Positions 23,407 to 32,186 of a DNA stretch of 64,000 nucleotides are shown piece after piece. Below the pieces are notes generated by a model. The model saw only the letters and a program-made list of their open reading frames with translations, ran no database searches and had not been told where the DNA came from. The stretch lies in contig CALXKN010000003.1 of NCBI GenBank assembly GCA_944388995.1, forward strand, positions 1 through 64,000, read 5' to 3'. Numbering within the stretch: position 1 is the stretch's first letter; every line of letters starts with the position of its first letter. A program made the translations under genes and the position numbers. This DNA comes from an uncultured Spirochaetota bacterium. GTDB lineage: Bacteria; Spirochaetota; Spirochaetia; JAFGXN01.

Positions 23407-23433
23407 GCGGAGCGGAAGCTCCGCTTTTTTTTT
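23407..23433 (+). terminator. Intrinsic terminator after the GH57 gene
   Basis: 7-bp stem GCGGAGC/GCTCCGC with a GGAA loop, followed by nine T. The stem is identical to the one at 484-507. Confidence 0.92.
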
Positions 23434-23482
23434 ATCCGCTTTCGGCTTTTTCCAAAAAAACTTTAAAAAAAAATTTTTTCTG

Positions 23483-23512
23483 TTGACAAAAAGGGAACAA
23501 GTGCATTATTAT
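23483..23512 (+). promoter_or_regulatory. Promoter of the dcw cluster (mraZ promoter)
   Basis: TTGACA (23483-23488), 18-bp spacer, TATTAT (23507-23512). The expected start near 23519 lies at the first MraZ box. Confidence 0.75.
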
Positions 23513-23519
23513 GAGAAAT

Positions 23520-23564
23520 GTGGTAAAAAGTGGTAAATAAACTACTTTTGTGAGAGATTGTGGG
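23520..23564 (+). promoter_or_regulatory. MraZ boxes (autoregulatory operator)
   Basis: GTGGT at 23520 and 23530, GTGAG at 23550 and GTGGG at 23560 are all in exact 10-bp register; the 23540 position is degenerate. MraZ is known to bind TGGG/GTGG-type repeats with 10-bp period in the leader of its own operon, so this is its predicted operator. It spans the interval from the likely transcription start to the ATG. Confidence 0.75.
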
Positions 23565-23566
23565 AA

Positions 23567-24013
23567 ATGTTTCAAGGGCAATTCAACGCGGCCATTGACG
23601 AAAAAGGCAGACTCACTGTTCCGGGAAAACTCAAAGAGTTGCTGGGAGGGGACAATCTTGTCGTTACCAACGGTGACGGCAGGAATCTTTGGTGTTACCT
23701 TCCGGAAGAGTGGCAGCGCACGCGCGACCGGGTACTTGAAAACGTTTCCCAATACACGCAGGACGGGCGTCTGATTATGAGGCGCTTTATTGCGCCGGCG
23801 CAGGAGGTTGAACCTGACAAAACGGGACGCTTTCTGCTGCCGCAGGCGTTGCGCGACGGCGCCGGCCTGAAAAAGGATGTCGTCGTTTTGGGAATGGCGA
23901 CTTATATTGAAGTGTGGAGCCGGGAAGCGTTTGACGCTTACATGGAAGGAGCCGAAGCGCATTACGGCGAGGCGCTGTCGGAGGCGCTCGGTTCCGTTCA
24001 TGTGAAGCCGTAA
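23567..24013 (+). CDS. mraZ: Transcriptional regulator MraZ
   Basis: 148-residue DNA-binding repressor of the division and cell wall cluster, made of two AbrB-like halves. The first half carries FNAAIDEKGRLTVPGKLKELL. The second has EPDKTGRFLLPQALRDGAGL, with the conserved D-x-x-G-R in each. ATG 23567 gives the canonical MFQG start; an in-frame TTG at 23558 lies inside the operator repeats. The ribosome-binding site is poor (GAGAG at 23552-23556). Its predicted binding sites lie directly upstream. The stop overlaps the rsmH start by one base. Confidence 0.93.
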   Translation: MFQGQFNAAIDEKGRLTVPGKLKELLGGDNLVVTNGDGRNLWCYLPEEWQRTRDRVLENVSQYTQDGRLIMRRFIAPAQEVEPDKTGRFLLPQALRDGAGLKKDVVVLGMATYIEVWSREAFDAYMEGAEAHYGEALSEALGSVHVKP

Positions 24014-24963
24014 TGTACGAAGCGGTCCACCGTCCCGTTTTGGCGGCCGAAGCGTTGCGGCTGCTGGCGCCCGATGCGCAGAGAGAAGCTCTTTTTATCG
24101 ACGCAACGACGGGGGAAGGCGGCCATACGGAGCTGTTTTTAAGCAGCCGTCCGCGTTTGACGGCGGTTGCCTTGGATGCGGACAGGCGGATTCAGGAAAA
24201 GGCAAAGGAGCGGCTTGCCCGCTTTCTGCCGCGGGTGACCTTCGTCCGCGCGTGGTTTGACGATTTTTTTGCGGATTATCCGCTTGAAAGACGGCCTGAT
24301 ATTATTCTGTTTGATTTGGGAATCAGCGTCTTTCACTATGAGCGCTCCGGGGGCGGTTTTTCGTTTGCCAAAGACGAACCGCTGGATATGCGGCTGAATC
24401 CGTCGTCCGGAAAGAGCGCGGCGGATTTGATAAGCGGACTCAGTGAGCGGGAGTTGGCGGATTTGATTTTCCGTTACGGCGAAGAGCGTTATTCCCGCTC
24501 GATTGCGCCGGCGCTGCAGGCCGCGTTCCGGAGCGGCCGCCTGAAAACCGCCCGGGAAGCGGCGGAGGTCGTTGCGCAGGCCGTTCCTCCGGCTTACCGC
24601 CGGGGGCGTCTGCATCCGGCGACGAAGAGCTTTCAGGCGCTCAGGATGGCGGTCAACGATGAACCCGGACGGCTGGCGCGCGCGTTAAACGGAGCTTTTT
24701 CCGTTCTGAATCCGGGAGGCGTGCTCGGCGTGATTTCGTTTCATTCGCTCGAAGACCGCGCGGTGAAACGGTTTATGAAGGCGAAGGCCGGGGAACGGCA
24801 TTCGGTGAACAAGTACAGGCCCCGTCCGCAGGCTGCCGCAGCCGAAGGCGAACTGTTGACGCCGAAACCGGTGACTGCCGGCGCGGCGGAAATAAAGGAA
24901 AATCCTCCGTCCCGCTCTGCGAAACTGAGGGCTATAAGGAAGAAGAAAAATGAAGTCGAATAA
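24013..24963 (+). CDS. rsmH: 16S rRNA m4C1402 methyltransferase RsmH (MraW)
   Basis: 316 residues. Methylates N4 of C1402 in the ribosomal decoding centre using S-adenosylmethionine. N-terminal HRPVLAAEAL is followed by the SAM-binding DATTGEGGHTE, FDLGISVFHYE, and the family motif PLDMRLNP. RLHPATKSFQALRMAVND and VISFHSLEDRAVKRFM mark the C-terminal part. As in many bacteria it is the second dcw gene. Base composition is notably G/C-rich compared with neighbouring ftsQ/ftsA. Confidence 0.95.
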   Translation: MYEAVHRPVLAAEALRLLAPDAQREALFIDATTGEGGHTELFLSSRPRLTAVALDADRRIQEKAKERLARFLPRVTFVRAWFDDFFADYPLERRPDIILFDLGISVFHYERSGGGFSFAKDEPLDMRLNPSSGKSAADLISGLSERELADLIFRYGEERYSRSIAPALQAAFRSGRLKTAREAAEVVAQAVPPAYRRGRLHPATKSFQALRMAVNDEPGRLARALNGAFSVLNPGGVLGVISFHSLEDRAVKRFMKAKAGERHSVNKYRPRPQAAAAEGELLTPKPVTAGAAEIKENPPSRSAKLRAIRKKKNEVE

Positions 24964-25228
24964 GCTTTGGATGGCGGTTTTTTTGATTCCCGCGTTTGCG
25001 CTGCTTCAGATTGCGGTGATTCACGTTTACCGCGAGGCGGTAAAAGAAGAAAAAAAGGCGTTTGAAGAACAGGTCGAGCTGTATAACAGTAACCGGCAGG
25101 CTGTCATTGAGCTGACGGGGCGGCAGTCTCCGGCGGAAATCGAGCGGACGTTGACTGGGAGCGGCGTCGAAATTCAGGATGCGGGCGAGGTTGATGTGAT
25201 AAAAATCAGGAGGAACGCAGCGGAATGA
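24950..25228 (+). CDS. ftsL: FtsL-like cell division protein
   Basis: 92 residues. A short cytoplasmic start, one membrane helix (about 7-25) and a charged coiled-coil-type periplasmic part (YREAVKEEKKAFEEQVELYN). This is the architecture of FtsL, which recruits FtsQ/FtsB and activates septal peptidoglycan synthesis. Sequence identity in this family is low, so the call rests on topology and on position between rsmH and murF. It overlaps rsmH by 14 bp and murF by 4 bp. Confidence 0.7.
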   Translation: MKSNKLWMAVFLIPAFALLQIAVIHVYREAVKEEKKAFEEQVELYNSNRQAVIELTGRQSPAEIERTLTGSGVEIQDAGEVDVIKIRRNAAE

Positions 25229-26601
25229 GAACCGTCGCGCTGTACGAACTGCTTCCGTTTGCCGTTTCGATTATCGGGTCTGAAGAGAAAGGTTTCCGCG
25301 GTGCGGCCGTCGATTCCCGGGTGTGCGGGGAGGGCTCTCTGTTTGCAGCGCTGCCGGGGGAGCGGACGGACGGTCACCGGTTCATTCCCGAACTGATTGC
25401 CGGCGGCGTGCGCGCGTTTTTGATTGCCCGTTCGTTTGCCGATGAAAACAAAGAGCGTTTGAACGGTTGGGTAAAAAACGACGGCGCCGCGTTTTTGGTT
25501 GCGGAGGATGTGCTGGAAACGCTGCAGTCGGCAGCTGAGTGGTATCTGAGTCTGATGCCTCAGGTGCGCCGGATCGGAATTACCGGCAGCAGCGGCAAGA
25601 CAACGGTGAAAGAGCTGACAGCCGCCGTTTTGGGCCGCCGCTATCGGGTTGCGTATACGAAGGGAAATCTGAATTCGGAAATCGGCCTGCCGTTGGTGGC
25701 CTTTTCCGTTGATCCTGACGATGAAATCGCCGTTTTTGAGATGGGAATCAACCGTCCCGGAGAAATGGATGTGCTGACGCGGATTGTCAGACCGCAGACG
25801 GCTGTGATTACCAATATCACATCGGCGCATGCCGGAATGTTTCCGGACGGAGACGGGTTGGTTCGGGAGAAAATGAAAATTTTTTCCCGAGCGGGCGGCG
25901 GACTGACGGCCTTTGTCAACCGGAACGACGGGAACCGCCCCCTCTACGGAACGGTTTATCCCGGAACGTACATCGAATACGGTTTCGGAGTGACGCCGGA
26001 TGTGGAGGCGGTCGAAAATCTCGGATACGGAGGTTGGCGGCTGAGAATCGGCGGCGAAGAGGCGGAAACTCCTCTTTTCGGCCGTTACAATTTGGAGAAT
26101 ATTTGCGCGGCAGTTGCCGTCGGACGCGCTTTCGGTTTAAGCGACGAAGAGATCGCCGGCGGAATTGCGTCGGTCCGCGGGGTCGGTTTCGGCCGCGGTT
26201 GCCTGAAAAACGGCCGGGTTTTTGTTATCGAAGACTGTTACAATGCCAATCCCGGTTCCATGGCGGCGGCCGTTGAACTCTTTCGGGAGACGCCGTCGGA
26301 AGGGCGGAGGATTTTTGTCGCGGGAGCTATGCGCGAACTGGGAGCCCGTTCCGATGAATATCACCGCGAGCTCGGCTGCCGGACGGCGGCGGCCGGTTTT
26401 GACGCCGTTCTGTTTTACGGGAATGAGGCGGCGGCGGCGTTTGAGGCGTTTGAAGCGGCTGGCGGCCGGAACGGATTTTTTACTGCCGATTTTGACGTAC
26501 TGAAAGACCGTTTGGTTGCCGAGGCAAAGGACGGCGACCGCGTTCTGCTGAAAGGATCGCGCGGTTTGCGGTTGGAACGTCTGGAAGCGGTATTGGAGTA
26601 A
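25225..26601 (+). CDS. murF: UDP-MurNAc-tripeptide--D-Ala-D-Ala ligase MurF
   Basis: 458-residue ATP-dependent ligase that adds D-Ala-D-Ala to the UDP-MurNAc-tripeptide in the cytoplasm. N-terminal domain with AVDSRVCGEGSLFAAL (UDP-binding), central ATPase with GITGSSGKTTVKEL (about 118-131) and FEMGINRPGEM, then NITSAHAGMF. The C-terminal domain has EDCYNANPGSMAAA. The other mur ligases (murC, D, E) and murG are absent from this dcw cluster, a spirochaete trait. ATG 25225 overlaps the ftsL stop (ATGA). Confidence 0.95.
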   Translation: MRTVALYELLPFAVSIIGSEEKGFRGAAVDSRVCGEGSLFAALPGERTDGHRFIPELIAGGVRAFLIARSFADENKERLNGWVKNDGAAFLVAEDVLETLQSAAEWYLSLMPQVRRIGITGSSGKTTVKELTAAVLGRRYRVAYTKGNLNSEIGLPLVAFSVDPDDEIAVFEMGINRPGEMDVLTRIVRPQTAVITNITSAHAGMFPDGDGLVREKMKIFSRAGGGLTAFVNRNDGNRPLYGTVYPGTYIEYGFGVTPDVEAVENLGYGGWRLRIGGEEAETPLFGRYNLENICAAVAVGRAFGLSDEEIAGGIASVRGVGFGRGCLKNGRVFVIEDCYNANPGSMAAAVELFRETPSEGRRIFVAGAMRELGARSDEYHRELGCRTAAAGFDAVLFYGNEAAAAFEAFEAAGGRNGFFTADFDVLKDRLVAEAKDGDRVLLKGSRGLRLERLEAVLE

Positions 26602-26620
26602 TAAAGAGGCGGGAGGGGTT

Positions 26621-27694
26621 GTGTTTAAAGAAATTTTCAATCTGGTCGATCGGATTCCCATTTTTAATCTCTTTCAGTATATTACGTTCCGTTCGGGATT
26701 TGCCGCCATTACCGCCGTTCTGATCGTTTTTTTGATTGCGCCGAAGATGATTGCGTGGCTGCGCGCGAAAAAAGCCGAGCAGTCGATTCGCAGCGACGGC
26801 CCGCAGACCCATTTGGCGAAAGCCGGAACGCCGACGATGGGCGGCCTGCTGATTGTGCTGGCCATTTCGGCCGCGGTTTTGCTCTGGCAGGATTTGAAAA
26901 ATCCGTACACATGGGTTCTTTTGATTTCTTTCTGGGGTTACGCGCTTATCGGTTTTTTCGACGATTATCTGAAAATTTTCCGGCACAATTCGAAGGGGCT
27001 GAATGCGAAATGCAAGCTGATCGGACAGTTTGCCGTGTCGGCTGCCGCCGTTGTCTACCTTTATTTCACGGTCGACGGAATTACGCTGCTTTATGTGCCG
27101 TTTGTCAAAAATCCGGTGGCGGACATGGGCGTTTTTTACATTCCGTTCGCGGTGCTGCTGCTGGTCGGATTTTCGAACGCCGTCAACCTTGCCGACGGTT
27201 TGGACGGACTGGCGTCGGGTCTGATCACCTTTGTCGGACTGACTTTCGGTCTGCTGACCTATATTGTCGGACACGCCGCCTTTGCCCGTTACCTGCAGTT
27301 TCCGTTCATTCCGCTGTCGGGAGAACTGACCGTTACCTGTCTGGCGCTGACAGGCGCCTGTCTGGGTTTTTTGTGGTACAATGCGCATCCGGCTCAGATT
27401 TTTATGGGCGATACCGGCAGCCTTGCGTTGGGAGGCTTAATCGGCGTTCTCAGCCTGCTGATCAAAAAAGAACTGCTCATTTTTATTGTCGGCGGTGTTT
27501 TTGTCATGGAGGCGCTCAGCGTCATTTTGCAGGTATTCTCGTACAAACTTTTTAAAAAGCGGGTTTTTAAAATGGCGCCGCTTCATCACCACTTTGAACT
27601 GAAGGGTTGGACGGAAACGCAGGTGGTTGTGCGGTTTTGGATTTTGGGCGGACTGTTTTCGCTCATCGGATTGATTACTTTAAAGGTGCAGTGA
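26621..27694 (+). CDS. mraY: Phospho-MurNAc-pentapeptide transferase MraY
   Basis: 357-residue integral membrane enzyme making lipid I from UDP-MurNAc-pentapeptide and undecaprenyl phosphate. About ten transmembrane segments. Catalytic motifs: FFDDYLKI with the Asp pair, SNAVNLADGLDGLASG, and the MAPLHHHFELKG loop near the C-terminus. GTG 26621 is the start, with GGAGGGG at 26612-26618; no ATG fits. Its stop overlaps the ftsW start (TGATG). Confidence 0.96.
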   Translation: MFKEIFNLVDRIPIFNLFQYITFRSGFAAITAVLIVFLIAPKMIAWLRAKKAEQSIRSDGPQTHLAKAGTPTMGGLLIVLAISAAVLLWQDLKNPYTWVLLISFWGYALIGFFDDYLKIFRHNSKGLNAKCKLIGQFAVSAAAVVYLYFTVDGITLLYVPFVKNPVADMGVFYIPFAVLLLVGFSNAVNLADGLDGLASGLITFVGLTFGLLTYIVGHAAFARYLQFPFIPLSGELTVTCLALTGACLGFLWYNAHPAQIFMGDTGSLALGGLIGVLSLLIKKELLIFIVGGVFVMEALSVILQVFSYKLFKKRVFKMAPLHHHFELKGWTETQVVVRFWILGGLFSLIGLITLKVQ

Positions 27695-28803
27695 TGGCGG
27701 ATATAGAAATTGAGGGCGTGAAGCGCAATTCTTCCGGTTTCCTCTTAAAAATGCTGATTTTACTGCTGTTCTTTATCGGCTTCGTAACATTGATGAGCGT
27801 CTTGTCCGTCTCTCCGACAGGGAATCCTGTAAAACAACTGGTAATTTCGTTTGTTTCTCTGATGGTTTTTCTGATTCTTTCATCCGGCGGCATGAAGGCG
27901 GCGTTTGTCGATAGGGTGCTGCGTTCCCGTTTTCCGATTGTTTTTCTCTGTGTTACTTTGATTTTGTCTTTGATTACGGCGTTTTTCGGTCCGGAAGTCA
28001 ACGGCGCCCGACGCTGGCTTTTTATCGGCGGGTTTTCAATTCAGCCGTCGGAATTCCTGAAAACGGCGGTTATTCTCTTTTTGGCGTCGTATTTCGGCCG
28101 GCCGTATACCGCCAAGAACGAAAGAAAACGGTTTGTTTTTCCGCTTATGCTGATGATCGGCTGCTTTGCGGTGATTCTGTTTCAGAAGGATTTTTCGACT
28201 GCTCTTATTCTTGCTCTTCTGATTTTCTCAATGATGCTTTTTGCCGGACTTCCGCTCATGCAGTTCGTTTTGATTGCGCTGACTGTTTTGATCGGATGTC
28301 TGATTGCCGTTTTTACGGAAGAGTACCGGCGGGATAGGGTTTACCGTTTTTTCAAAGGGGAAGACAATTTCCAGTCAACTTGGGCGATTCATGCTGTCGG
28401 AAACGGCGGTTGGCTCGGCTGCGGGTGGGGAGCCGGAACCATTAAAGCGCGCGGTATTTTACCGGAGGCCGAAAGCGATTTCATTTTCGCCGTTCTGGCG
28501 GAAGAGTTCGGTTTTTTGGGCGTGTTGTTTTTACTTTTGCTGATTTTACTGATCGGCGCACGGGCTTTGCTTTTGGCGGATCGGGTTAAAAACCGTCCGG
28601 AGAGATTTTTTTTGGTTTTGGGTATTGTGTTTCTTTTTTTGAGCCAAACGTTCGTCAATTTGGCGGTTGTGGTCGGACTGCTGCCGACTACCGGAATTCC
28701 GCTTCCTCTTTTTTCCCAGGGAGGATCTTCTTTGCTTTGCACAATGTTTATGATGGGATTGTTGGTGCATATTGCCCGGAATGCGGAGGATGACAATGGA
28801 TAA
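27694..28803 (+). CDS. ftsW: Septal peptidoglycan glycosyltransferase FtsW
   Basis: 369-residue SEDS-family polymerase that polymerises lipid II at the septum. It has about ten membrane helices. SEDS motifs are visible: GARRWLFIGGFSIQPSEFLK, FQKDFSTALIL, and the C-terminal GLLPTTGIPLPLFSQGGSSL. ATG 27694 overlaps the mraY stop; the frame opens earlier inside mraY. Its partner transpeptidase gene (ftsI) is not in the cluster. The 3' end overlaps ftsQ by 8 bp. Confidence 0.95.
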   Translation: MADIEIEGVKRNSSGFLLKMLILLLFFIGFVTLMSVLSVSPTGNPVKQLVISFVSLMVFLILSSGGMKAAFVDRVLRSRFPIVFLCVTLILSLITAFFGPEVNGARRWLFIGGFSIQPSEFLKTAVILFLASYFGRPYTAKNERKRFVFPLMLMIGCFAVILFQKDFSTALILALLIFSMMLFAGLPLMQFVLIALTVLIGCLIAVFTEEYRRDRVYRFFKGEDNFQSTWAIHAVGNGGWLGCGWGAGTIKARGILPEAESDFIFAVLAEEFGFLGVLFLLLLILLIGARALLLADRVKNRPERFFLVLGIVFLFLSQTFVNLAVVVGLLPTTGIPLPLFSQGGSSLLCTMFMMGLLVHIARNAEDDNG

Positions 28804-29656
28804 TATTCTTTACCCGAATCATCGCTACAAACAGGTTTCCAAACGCCGCTCCCGGAAAAATTTCCGGCCGATGTTCAGCCGTTCGCGGAGGCAGAAATGG
28901 ATAAACACACTGTTGATTCTCGGTATTGTTTCGGTCGCCTGTTATCTTGTTGTCTTTTTTATCTATCACGGAATGGTTAAACCGACGCTGTTCGTCGACA
29001 ATGTTAAGATTTACTTTCAGGAAAAATTGGATATTGATCAGCGGGATATTTTAATGGCCGCCGGGTTAAACGAAAACGTTCGTTTCATCGATGTCGATGA
29101 AGAGGCGGTTGCTCAGGCTGTGGTAAAGAGCTTCCCGTATGTTGAGGAGGTTGCGGTTAACAAAATTTTCCCAGGAACCGTTGCTGTTAAAATTTTCGGG
29201 AGAAAGCCTCTTTGTATTTCTTTATTTGATACGGGGACTGTTTCGGTTCCGTTTGCGATTGACTCCGGAGGGTGTGTTTTTGAGTTGGGAACAGGCGTTA
29301 AAGAATTCGATTTACCCGTTTTGACAGGTGTCGAACTTTCGTCATGGGAAATGAAAGCGCAGATTCCGGCTGCTTACATGCCGGTTTTGGAGGATTTGGC
29401 AAATTTAAAAGACCGGAATCCGGATATTTACAGCCGGATATCCGAAATAGCGGTGGACGAAAAGGGCGGAAAAGGATATGATTTATACGTTTATTTCCGG
29501 ACTTACGATTTGCCGATTCAAATGGGGAGTCGGATGCCCGCGGAGGAAATTGAAGCAGCCGTTCAAATTCTGGATTTACTGCAGTCGACAGGAGCATTTG
29601 AGTCCTATCAAAAATTGGATTTTCGTTCGAGTAAGCCGATTTTGAAAAGAAGGTGA
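28796..29656 (+). CDS. ftsQ: Cell division protein FtsQ/DivIB
   Basis: 286 residues. A basic cytoplasmic N-terminus of about 40 residues, one membrane helix (about 38-58) and an extracytoplasmic part. The latter starts with a POTRA-type domain (VKPTLFVDNVKIYFQEKLDIDQRDIL split by context, then PYVEEVAVNKIFPGTVAVKI). FtsQ bridges early and late divisome proteins. ATG 28796 has GGAGG at 28785-28789. Position between ftsW and ftsA supports the call, since the sequence itself is weakly conserved. Confidence 0.88.
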   Translation: MDNILYPNHRYKQVSKRRSRKNFRPMFSRSRRQKWINTLLILGIVSVACYLVVFFIYHGMVKPTLFVDNVKIYFQEKLDIDQRDILMAAGLNENVRFIDVDEEAVAQAVVKSFPYVEEVAVNKIFPGTVAVKIFGRKPLCISLFDTGTVSVPFAIDSGGCVFELGTGVKEFDLPVLTGVELSSWEMKAQIPAAYMPVLEDLANLKDRNPDIYSRISEIAVDEKGGKGYDLYVYFRTYDLPIQMGSRMPAEEIEAAVQILDLLQSTGAFESYQKLDFRSSKPILKRR

Positions 29657-29677
29657 TAAGTGATATGGGAGGGGAGC

Positions 29678-30937
29678 TTGTCTGAAGAGAGAGTGATTTG
29701 TATCGATATCGGTTATTCAAAAATTGTTGCGGCCGTTGTCGATTCAGATATCAATCATCAGCCCGAAGTATTGGGAATTGCCGAAGCGCCTGCAAGCGGA
29801 TTGTTCCGCGGGAAGGTTAAAGAGGTAGAGGCTGTTTCAGAGGCAATCCGGGAAGCAGTCACAAAGGCATTCGAAAATATCGGTTCCGCACGGGTTGACA
29901 GCGTTTTGGTCGGCGTTACCGGAATGGACATTGAGGGCCTCAATAGTTGCGGAGTTGCGCCGATCCAGTCTCACAGTAAAACTGTTACAGAGAAGGAAAT
30001 CGAAATAGCGGTAAATAATGCCAAAGCCGTTTCTTTGCCGACAGATCGCGAAATTTTTTTGGTAGATCGGCAACAGTTCATTATTGACGATAAAATTGTC
30101 TCTTCCAATCCTGTCAAAATGGCGGCGGTCAATAAACTGGAAGCCCAGGTTCATCTTCTGACCTGTTTGGAAAATATAAAGGAAAATTTTGAACGGTGTC
30201 TGATTGATGCGGGAATCGAACGTTCGCGGATTTATTACAGCGGAGCAACCGGAGCAGAGGCCGTTTTAACCGAGCAGGAAAAAGAACTCGGAACTCTTTA
30301 CATGGATTTCGGGAAAGACACAATTGATGTGCTGTTTTACAAAAATCAAAGTCTCCATTACAGTAAAGTGTATCCGTTCGGATTTAACTTGATAACAAAC
30401 GATCTATGCATTGTTTATCATATTTCGTATGATGATGCCGAACATTTGAAACGGGAAGGAACAGCTTATCCGTTGACGGATGACGGCGATGCGGAGGTTT
30501 ATATCCGCGGGTTAAACGGTGGAGAGCCGAAAATTTGCCGTCAGCGGGATATCAATGCGGCCATAGAGGCCCGTGTGATAACCGTATTGGAAATGATTGC
30601 CGCCGATTTTTGCCGCTCAAATTTTCAGAATGAGTTGAAATTCGGAATCGTGATTGCCGGCGGAGGTGCGCTTCAAACGGGGATTGAGCAGTGTGTCAAA
30701 AAAATTTTCGGAGCGGCGGTCCGTATTGCCGTTCCGGAGAAAATCAACGGTCTGAAAGCTTCCTTTTTGACGCCCGCCTACGTTTCGATTTACGGATTGA
30801 TTTGCGCCGACAGACGGAGCGGTCATACGGTTGTTTCGGAGGGAGAAATCAAAGCCGTTAAACGGAACGGCAGTTTGATTCGAGGTGCGCAGTCGTTCTT
30901 TTTAAAAGCAGCTGATTTTTTTAAATCGTTTTTGTAA
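29678..30937 (+). CDS. ftsA: Cell division protein FtsA
   Basis: 419-residue actin-fold ATPase that tethers FtsZ to the membrane. Phosphate-1 motif ICIDIGYSKIVAAVVD at the N-terminus, the inserted 1C domain (about 85-165), phosphate-2 TLYMDFGKDTIDVLF and adenosine motif IVIAGGGALQTGIEQ. The final residues (FFLKAADFFKSFL) form the amphipathic membrane-targeting helix. The start is probably TTG 29678, because GGAGG (29668-29672) lies 5 bases before it. GTG 29660 is in frame but lies before that site. Confidence 0.93.
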   Translation: MSEERVICIDIGYSKIVAAVVDSDINHQPEVLGIAEAPASGLFRGKVKEVEAVSEAIREAVTKAFENIGSARVDSVLVGVTGMDIEGLNSCGVAPIQSHSKTVTEKEIEIAVNNAKAVSLPTDREIFLVDRQQFIIDDKIVSSNPVKMAAVNKLEAQVHLLTCLENIKENFERCLIDAGIERSRIYYSGATGAEAVLTEQEKELGTLYMDFGKDTIDVLFYKNQSLHYSKVYPFGFNLITNDLCIVYHISYDDAEHLKREGTAYPLTDDGDAEVYIRGLNGGEPKICRQRDINAAIEARVITVLEMIAADFCRSNFQNELKFGIVIAGGGALQTGIEQCVKKIFGAAVRIAVPEKINGLKASFLTPAYVSIYGLICADRRSGHTVVSEGEIKAVKRNGSLIRGAQSFFLKAADFFKSFL

Positions 30938-30964
30938 TAAAAGAAATTTCGGGAGGGAACTTTT

Positions 30965-32179
30965 ATGGGTTTATTGGATGATGCGGAGTTGATTAATGAA
31001 AACTTTCACGATGAGTTTTCTTCAATGATTTCGCCGACCATTATTAAGGTCATCGGTGTCGGCGGCGCCGGCTGTAAGGCCGTCAACCGCATGGTTGAGC
31101 AGCGGCTGAACGGGGTTGAGTTTATGACGATCAATACCGATGTTCAGGATCTGCAGACATCGAGGGCGGCCAACCGTCTGGCAATCGGAAAATCCGCGAC
31201 GCGGGGGCTCGGCGCCGGAGGAGATCCGAAAAAAGGCGAAGCGGCCGCCGAAGAGAGTCGTGAGGAGATTAAAAAAGAGCTTTCCGGCGCGAACATGGTC
31301 TTTATTACAGCCGGAATGGGCGGCGGAACGGGAACGGGCGCCGCTCCGGTGATTGCCTCGATTGCCAAAGAGCTGCAGATTCTGACGGTCGCCATCGTTA
31401 CCACTCCGTTTGAACATGAAGGAGCCGTAAAAGAGGGGTATGCGCGCGAAGGCATTGAAAAACTGAAAAAGGAGGTCGATTCCATCATTGTGATTCCGAA
31501 CCGGAATTTGACAAAGGTCCTGCCTCCGGATATCAGTATGAAGGAAGCGTTTTTGGCGGCCGACTCCATTCTGCGCGACGGTATTTTGGGAATGTCGAAA
31601 ATCATCTCTGTTCCCGGAGATATTAACATCGATTTTGCCGACGTCAAGGCCATGCTGAAAAACAGCGGCCAGGCGTATATCGGTTTGGGCGAGGGCGTCG
31701 GAGAGACAAGAGTTGTCGACGCCATCAGCAAAGCCGTCAACAATCAGATTCTGGACAATGGCGATATTACCGGAGCGCGCGGCGTCATCATCAATGTGGA
31801 GGCGGACGAAGATTTCCCGATGAAGGATTTTCAGGAAATCTGCGACGAAATTTCGCGCAGCGTGGATCCGAAGGCGATTGTCAAACACGGTTTGATTTAC
31901 AATAAGGAAAAAACCGATACGGTGAGAATCACCCTGCTGGCGGCCGGTTTCAATCAGGAAGAGGAACGGAGTGAAAGCGCCGCTGAAAAAGAGCGCGATG
32001 ATTTTTTCCATGAGGGAGTGCTTGGGCAAGGCGAAGGCGCCGGCGCGACGGTTTCGGCCAAGGAGTGGAGTCAGATGGACCGCGCTCTGTTCGGAACGGC
32101 TTCGGCCAAACCGGTTTTGAACGAATACTCCGCGTTTGAGTCCGATATCGATTTTCCGCCGGTTTTAAAACGGCGCTGA
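30965..32179 (+). CDS. ftsZ: Cell division GTPase FtsZ
   Basis: 404-residue tubulin homologue forming the Z ring. It has a 20-residue N-terminal extension, the nucleotide-binding VIGVGGAGCKAVNRM, the tubulin signature GGGTGTG at residues 119-125, and the T7 loop NIDFADVKAML. A linker of about 60 residues precedes a conserved C-terminal tail ending DIDFPPVLKRR, the FtsA-binding peptide. GGGAGG precedes ATG 30965. The gene is followed within 8 bp by xerD. Confidence 0.97.
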   Translation: MGLLDDAELINENFHDEFSSMISPTIIKVIGVGGAGCKAVNRMVEQRLNGVEFMTINTDVQDLQTSRAANRLAIGKSATRGLGAGGDPKKGEAAAEESREEIKKELSGANMVFITAGMGGGTGTGAAPVIASIAKELQILTVAIVTTPFEHEGAVKEGYAREGIEKLKKEVDSIIVIPNRNLTKVLPPDISMKEAFLAADSILRDGILGMSKIISVPGDINIDFADVKAMLKNSGQAYIGLGEGVGETRVVDAISKAVNNQILDNGDITGARGVIINVEADEDFPMKDFQEICDEISRSVDPKAIVKHGLIYNKEKTDTVRITLLAAGFNQEEERSESAAEKERDDFFHEGVLGQGEGAGATVSAKEWSQMDRALFGTASAKPVLNEYSAFESDIDFPPVLKRR

Positions 32180-32186
32180 GGGGCGG

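Noticed and set aside
26755-27555. 266-codon plus-strand open frame within mraY
   Set aside because: Arg-rich product without domains, in another frame of the clearly identified mraY.
29660-29677. GTG 29660 as ftsA start
   Set aside because: It lies upstream of the obvious GGAGG (29668-29672), which correctly spaces TTG 29678 instead.
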